From assembly GCA_021787505.1 (NCBI GenBank), contig JAJYLU010000041.1, forward strand, positions 1 through 9,330: a stretch of DNA of 9,330 nucleotides, written 5' to 3'. The stretch's first letter is position 1. Every line of letters begins with the position of its first letter. Positions 6,757 to 9,330 of this stretch are shown one piece after another. The DNA comes from Nitrospirota bacterium (GTDB lineage: Bacteria; Nitrospirota; Thermodesulfovibrionia; Thermodesulfovibrionales; UBA6898). A program made the translations under genes and the position numbers. The notes beneath the pieces were generated by a model, which had not been told where the DNA came from, did not search any database, and was given only the letters and a program-made list of their open reading frames with translations.

Positions 6757-7572
6757 ATGAAGATCGATCTTTCGCAGGAACTCCTCAAGACCGCCGTTTC
6801 CGCCGCGCGGCTTGCGGGAGACATCATCCTCAAGAACCTCGGACATCTCTCAAACGAAGACGTGCAGACCAAACAAGCCTTCGACTTCGTGACGAAGGTG
6901 GACAGGTGGTCCGAGGCGGTGATCATGCAGACGATCCGGGAGAAATTCCCCTCGCACCGCTTCCTGACCGAGGAGACATTAAAGCAGGAAGATACCGGAG
7001 AGTATCGCTGGATCATAGACCCGCTCGACGGCACGACGAACTATATTCACAGCTACCCGATGTTTTCGGTTTCGATCGCGCTTGAATATGAGAGTGAGAT
7101 CATCATGGGCGTCGTCTTCGACCCGTTAAAGGATGAGCTCTTTCATGCGGTCAGGGGCGGAGGCGCTTTTTTTAATAATAAAAAGCTCTCCGTGTCAGGT
7201 GTAGCTTCTCTCGACAAGAGCCTTGTCGCCACAGGCTTTCCTTTCCGGGCGAAGGAGATGATCGATCATTACCTCCGTGCCTTCAAAGAAATCTTCCTTG
7301 GGGTGAGCGACATACGGCGCGCAGGGTCGGCGGCGATAGACCTCGCCTATGTTGCGGCAGGCAGATTCGAGGGCTTCTTCGAACTGAAACTGAGCCCCTG
7401 GGACATTGCAGCAGGAGCGCTGCTGATAGAAGAAGCAGGAGGCGTAGTTACCGATTTCGGGGGAGGAAAGGAGTATCTTTCGACTGGGAATATCGTCGCG
7501 GGCAATGGGTATATTCAGCCGCAAATCCTGAAGACTATCAGGAATGTATTTCAGGGTGTCGTCGACAGATAG
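6757..7572 (+). CDS. Inositol monophosphatase-family (SuhB/IMPase-like) sugar phosphatase
   Basis: This is a Mg2+-dependent, lithium-sensitive-type phosphomonoesterase fold. The 271-aa protein has normal family length. Metal and catalytic residues visible are E72-E73 in FLTEET, motif A DPLDGTTN (88-95: D88, D91, T93) and motif B WDIAAGALLIEEAGG (215-229, D216). The substrate cannot be read from sequence. Members hydrolyse myo-inositol-1-phosphate, fructose-1,6-bisphosphate or PAP/NADP-type substrates, and E. coli SuhB also acts in rRNA transcription antitermination. The ATG at 6757 gives the standard N-terminus (DLSQELLKTAVSAARLAGDIIL), yet there is no Shine-Dalgarno, and a -10-like TATAAC ends just 8 nt upstream. 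It is followed by a hairpin terminator candidate shared with the convergent Nif3-family gene. Confidence 0.93.
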   Translation: MKIDLSQELLKTAVSAARLAGDIILKNLGHLSNEDVQTKQAFDFVTKVDRWSEAVIMQTIREKFPSHRFLTEETLKQEDTGEYRWIIDPLDGTTNYIHSYPMFSVSIALEYESEIIMGVVFDPLKDELFHAVRGGGAFFNNKKLSVSGVASLDKSLVATGFPFRAKEMIDHYLRAFKEIFLGVSDIRRAGSAAIDLAYVAAGRFEGFFELKLSPWDIAAGALLIEEAGGVVTDFGGGKEYLSTGNIVAGNGYIQPQILKTIRNVFQGVVDR

Positions 7573-7579
7573 AGCAGAC

Positions 7580-7621
7580 AAAAAAGCTTCTGGAGCGAAA
7601 CGCTGCTCTTCCAACTTTTTT
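7580..7621. terminator. Candidate bidirectional intrinsic terminator between convergent genes
   Basis: AAAAAAG (7580-7586) and CTTTTTT (7615-7621) are exact inverted repeats flanking a small hairpin, AGCG-AAA-CGCT (7594-7604), which can be extended by two more pairs past a bulged G. T-runs therefore follow the hairpin on both strands, serving the phosphatase gene from the left and the Nif3-family gene from the right. An alternative outer pairing, AGAGCAG (7571-7577) with CTGCTCT (7603-7609), overlaps the same bases. The stem is imperfect. Confidence 0.55.
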
Positions 7622-7641
7622 CAGGATAAAAACAGATGCGC

Positions 7642-8403
7642 CTACAGCCCTGTCGGATGGTCGATGAATTCTACGGCGAGCCCTAATTTCTTTTTCAGCA
7701 TCTCCCCGACCGCTTTCACCCCCAGTGTTTCAGTAGCGTAATGACCTGCAAATATCAGGTTTACTTTCATCTCTTTCGCGAGATGATAGGCGCTATGGGA
7801 CGGCTCTCCCGTGAGAAAGGTATCTATCCCCAGCTCCTCGGCGTCATGGATCGCGGACCATCCTCCGCCCGAAACGACGCCCACATTGTGGACCCTTCTC
7901 CTGAAATCCACGTACCATGACCTCACCTTGAGCGTCTTGTCCACAAGTCTTACGAAAACGGACATCGGCGTGAGGGCATCGGTCCTCCCCCAGTACCCTA
8001 TTCTTTTCCCGTGGTATTCGCCGAACTCGCCCATTTTCCTGAGCGAAAGGACCCTGAGGAGTTCTGCATTGTTGCCATACCGAGGATGCCAGTCAAGCGG
8101 CAGATGGCATGCATAAAGCGAGATGCCGGAATCCAAAAGGGCCTTGATGCGCTTCCTCGTCACTCCCCTGACAGAAGTAAGCCCGCCCCATATAAGGCCG
8201 TGATGAACGAAAAGGAAATCGACGCCCCTTTCTTTCGCCCTTTCGAAGGTATCTTCGCAGGCATCGACCGCAATGCCGACCTTCCCCACGCGCTCCCGGC
8301 CTTCCACCTGCAGCCCGTTGACACTTTCGTCTTTCGGGAACTCTGACAGGGAAAGCTCCGAGTCGAGAAACGACACGAGCTTCTTCAGCCCTATAGACTT
8401 CAC
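7642..8403 (-). CDS. Nif3/YbgI-family dinuclear metal centre protein (DUF34)
   Basis: A 253-aa member of the widely conserved Nif3 family, which forms toroidal hexamers with a dinuclear metal site; the physiological role is unsettled, with metal insertion, GTP cyclohydrolase I-like and metallochaperone roles proposed. Expected ligands are visible: H67-H68 in FVHHGLIWGG, D104 in HLPLDWHPRYGNN, and H221 and E225 in FAGHYATET. The start is taken as the GTG at 8403-8401, overlapping the upstream TGA stop as GTGA, because homologues begin near LKKLVSFLDSEL. A longer open frame extends 40 codons further upstream into the neighbouring gene but reads as an out-of-frame shadow of its zinc ribbon. No Shine-Dalgarno precedes the GTG, so translation is probably coupled. 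It is shorter than Nif3 proteins that carry an inserted PII-like domain. Confidence 0.93.
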   Translation of the reverse strand: MKSIGLKKLVSFLDSELSLSEFPKDESVNGLQVEGRERVGKVGIAVDACEDTFERAKERGVDFLFVHHGLIWGGLTSVRGVTRKRIKALLDSGISLYACHLPLDWHPRYGNNAELLRVLSLRKMGEFGEYHGKRIGYWGRTDALTPMSVFVRLVDKTLKVRSWYVDFRRRVHNVGVVSGGGWSAIHDAEELGIDTFLTGEPSHSAYHLAKEMKVNLIFAGHYATETLGVKAVGEMLKKKLGLAVEFIDHPTGL

Positions 8404-9330
8404 TTGCTTAATGCGAGGCCCGCCTGCACCGGCGTGCAGATGCCGTCGAGGTTGAACTGATAAGTATCCCACTGTTTGCACCGGCTGCATCTTCCGGACC
8501 ATTCGTCCGAGCTGTACCCGCAATGCGCGCAGCAGTAAGGCAGTCTCAGTGACTTCTTTAGGTCGATCACCTTCCGGTATTCAGCCGCCGCCTTGTCAGG
8601 CTGGTATCTCCTCATGTAGATATTGCCGAGCAGCTGGTGGAGCTCCGGATAGGAAATCCCAATAGCCTCCATGCCGGAGAGGGTCTCGAATGCGTCGTCG
8701 ATCATCTCGAGCCGGTAGTAAAGCTTGCCGAGAAAGAACCTTGTCACCGGGTCATTCGGGTTTCTCGAAATCCCGGCTTTATAGATCGAGATAAGCCTTC
8801 CCGGCTCACCCAGACTGATGAGCAGGTCTTCAAGCCTTGCCAGGACGATCTTCGAGGAGCTGCTCTCGTACGCCTTTTCGAGCAGGTTGACCGCCTCCTC
8901 ACTTTCGCCTTCCCTCAGCATCACCTCGGCAAGCCCGAGCGTGGCGGGGACAAAATCCTTTTCGAGGCGTAATACGGTTTTAAAGGCCTTCTTCGCCTTT
9001 TCCGGCTGGTTATTCTCAAGACTGTGCCTGCCATACTCATATTTGTAGCCGATAAGGCCCTCCTGCTCGCGCTTCCTGTCTCTTTCGGCATGCTGGTGTT
9101 TCAGGATCGATTTCTGCAGATACACGAGGTCGTCCCACCTGCCCTGCTTCTCAAGAATATCGCGCTTCCGATAAAGCGCGGCCAGATTGGCATCGTCGAT
9201 ATCGAGGATATCGTCGATATATTTCAGCGCATCCGACCACCGGCCGGACTTTTCGAACAATCTTTCGAGGGCGAAGAGCGTTTCGAGGTTCTCCGGATTC
9301 GCCATCCTCGCCTTCTGGTAAGAGGTATTG
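8400..9330 (-). CDS. TPR protein with C-terminal rubredoxin-like zinc ribbon, LapB/YciM-like (partial, 5' end beyond right edge)
   Basis: The reading frame stays open to the right edge (NTSYQKAR before the first ATG at 9305), so that ATG is probably internal; about 309 codons are visible. Successive helix-turn-helix tetratricopeptide repeats fill most of it (for example ALERLFEKSGRWSDALKYIDDIL, ALGLAEVMLREGESEEAVNLLEKA-type units). The C-terminus has a CxxC-10-CxxC zinc ribbon (YCCAHCGY...GRCSRCKQWDTYQFNLDG, bases 8478-8537). TPRs plus a C-terminal rubredoxin-like ribbon is the LapB/YciM architecture; in enterobacteria this inner-membrane protein tunes LPS synthesis through FtsH-dependent LpxC turnover. 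The N-terminal membrane anchor expected for LapB would lie outside the window and cannot be checked. The TGA stop overlaps the GTG of the Nif3-family gene. Confidence 0.8.
   Translation of the reverse strand, partial: NTSYQKARMANPENLETLFALERLFEKSGRWSDALKYIDDILDIDDANLAALYRKRDILEKQGRWDDLVYLQKSILKHQHAERDRKREQEGLIGYKYEYGRHSLENNQPEKAKKAFKTVLRLEKDFVPATLGLAEVMLREGESEEAVNLLEKAYESSSSKIVLARLEDLLISLGEPGRLISIYKAGISRNPNDPVTRFFLGKLYYRLEMIDDAFETLSGMEAIGISYPELHQLLGNIYMRRYQPDKAAAEYRKVIDLKKSLRLPYCCAHCGYSSDEWSGRCSRCKQWDTYQFNLDGICTPVQAGLALSK

Noticed and set aside
8404..8523. 40-codon N-terminal extension of the Nif3-family frame
   Set aside because: It reads out of frame through the zinc-ribbon end of the upstream gene and has no counterpart in the Nif3 family. 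The GTG at 8403 gives the normal N-terminus.

Overview
This window looks like ordinary chromosomal DNA from a Gram-negative-type bacterium. It is moderately GC-rich, densely coded, and almost entirely housekeeping. No phage, insertion sequence, CRISPR array, toxin-antitoxin pair, tRNA or rRNA is visible. The lineage is inferred, not shown: a LapB-like TPR/zinc-ribbon gene, a trigger factor-ClpP-ClpX operon and a free-standing archaeal-type threonyl-tRNA editing domain together would fit Nitrospirota or a deltaproteobacterial-type lineage, and I cannot separate these from the window alone.

Layout, left to right. (1) On the minus strand, the first 418 codons of infB (translation initiation factor IF-2) run off the left edge. 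(2) On the plus strand, rpmB (ribosomal protein L28) is joined with zero gap to a DUF721/DciA-like gene. A 124-bp divergent promoter region separates this pair from infB. (3) On the minus strand, tig-clpP-clpX forms one protein quality-control operon. A strong intrinsic terminator for it lies inside the 3' end of the opposing DciA-like gene. (4) A 240-bp divergent intergenic region carries the tig promoter candidates and a perfect 28-bp REP-like palindrome. (5) On the plus strand, a SpoU/TrmH-family RNA 2'-O-methyltransferase overlaps, tail to tail, a minus-strand stand-alone threonyl-tRNA editing-domain protein. (6) On the plus strand, an inositol monophosphatase-family gene lacks a Shine-Dalgarno sequence and may be leaderless. 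A bidirectional terminator candidate follows it. (7) On the minus strand, a LapB/YciM-like TPR protein (running off the right edge) is coupled by a GTGA overlap to a Nif3-family dinuclear-metal protein.

Functional themes are translation (IF-2, L28, rRNA/tRNA methylation, tRNA proofreading), nascent-protein folding and degradation (trigger factor, ClpXP), replicative helicase loading (DciA-like) and envelope homeostasis (LapB-like). I do not see a coherent new multigene system. The items most worth a second look are the stand-alone archaeal-type threonyl-tRNA editing protein, the L28-DciA gene pair, the terminator embedded in an opposing coding sequence, the overlapping divergent -10 elements between infB and rpmB, the possible leaderless gene, and the REP-like palindrome.
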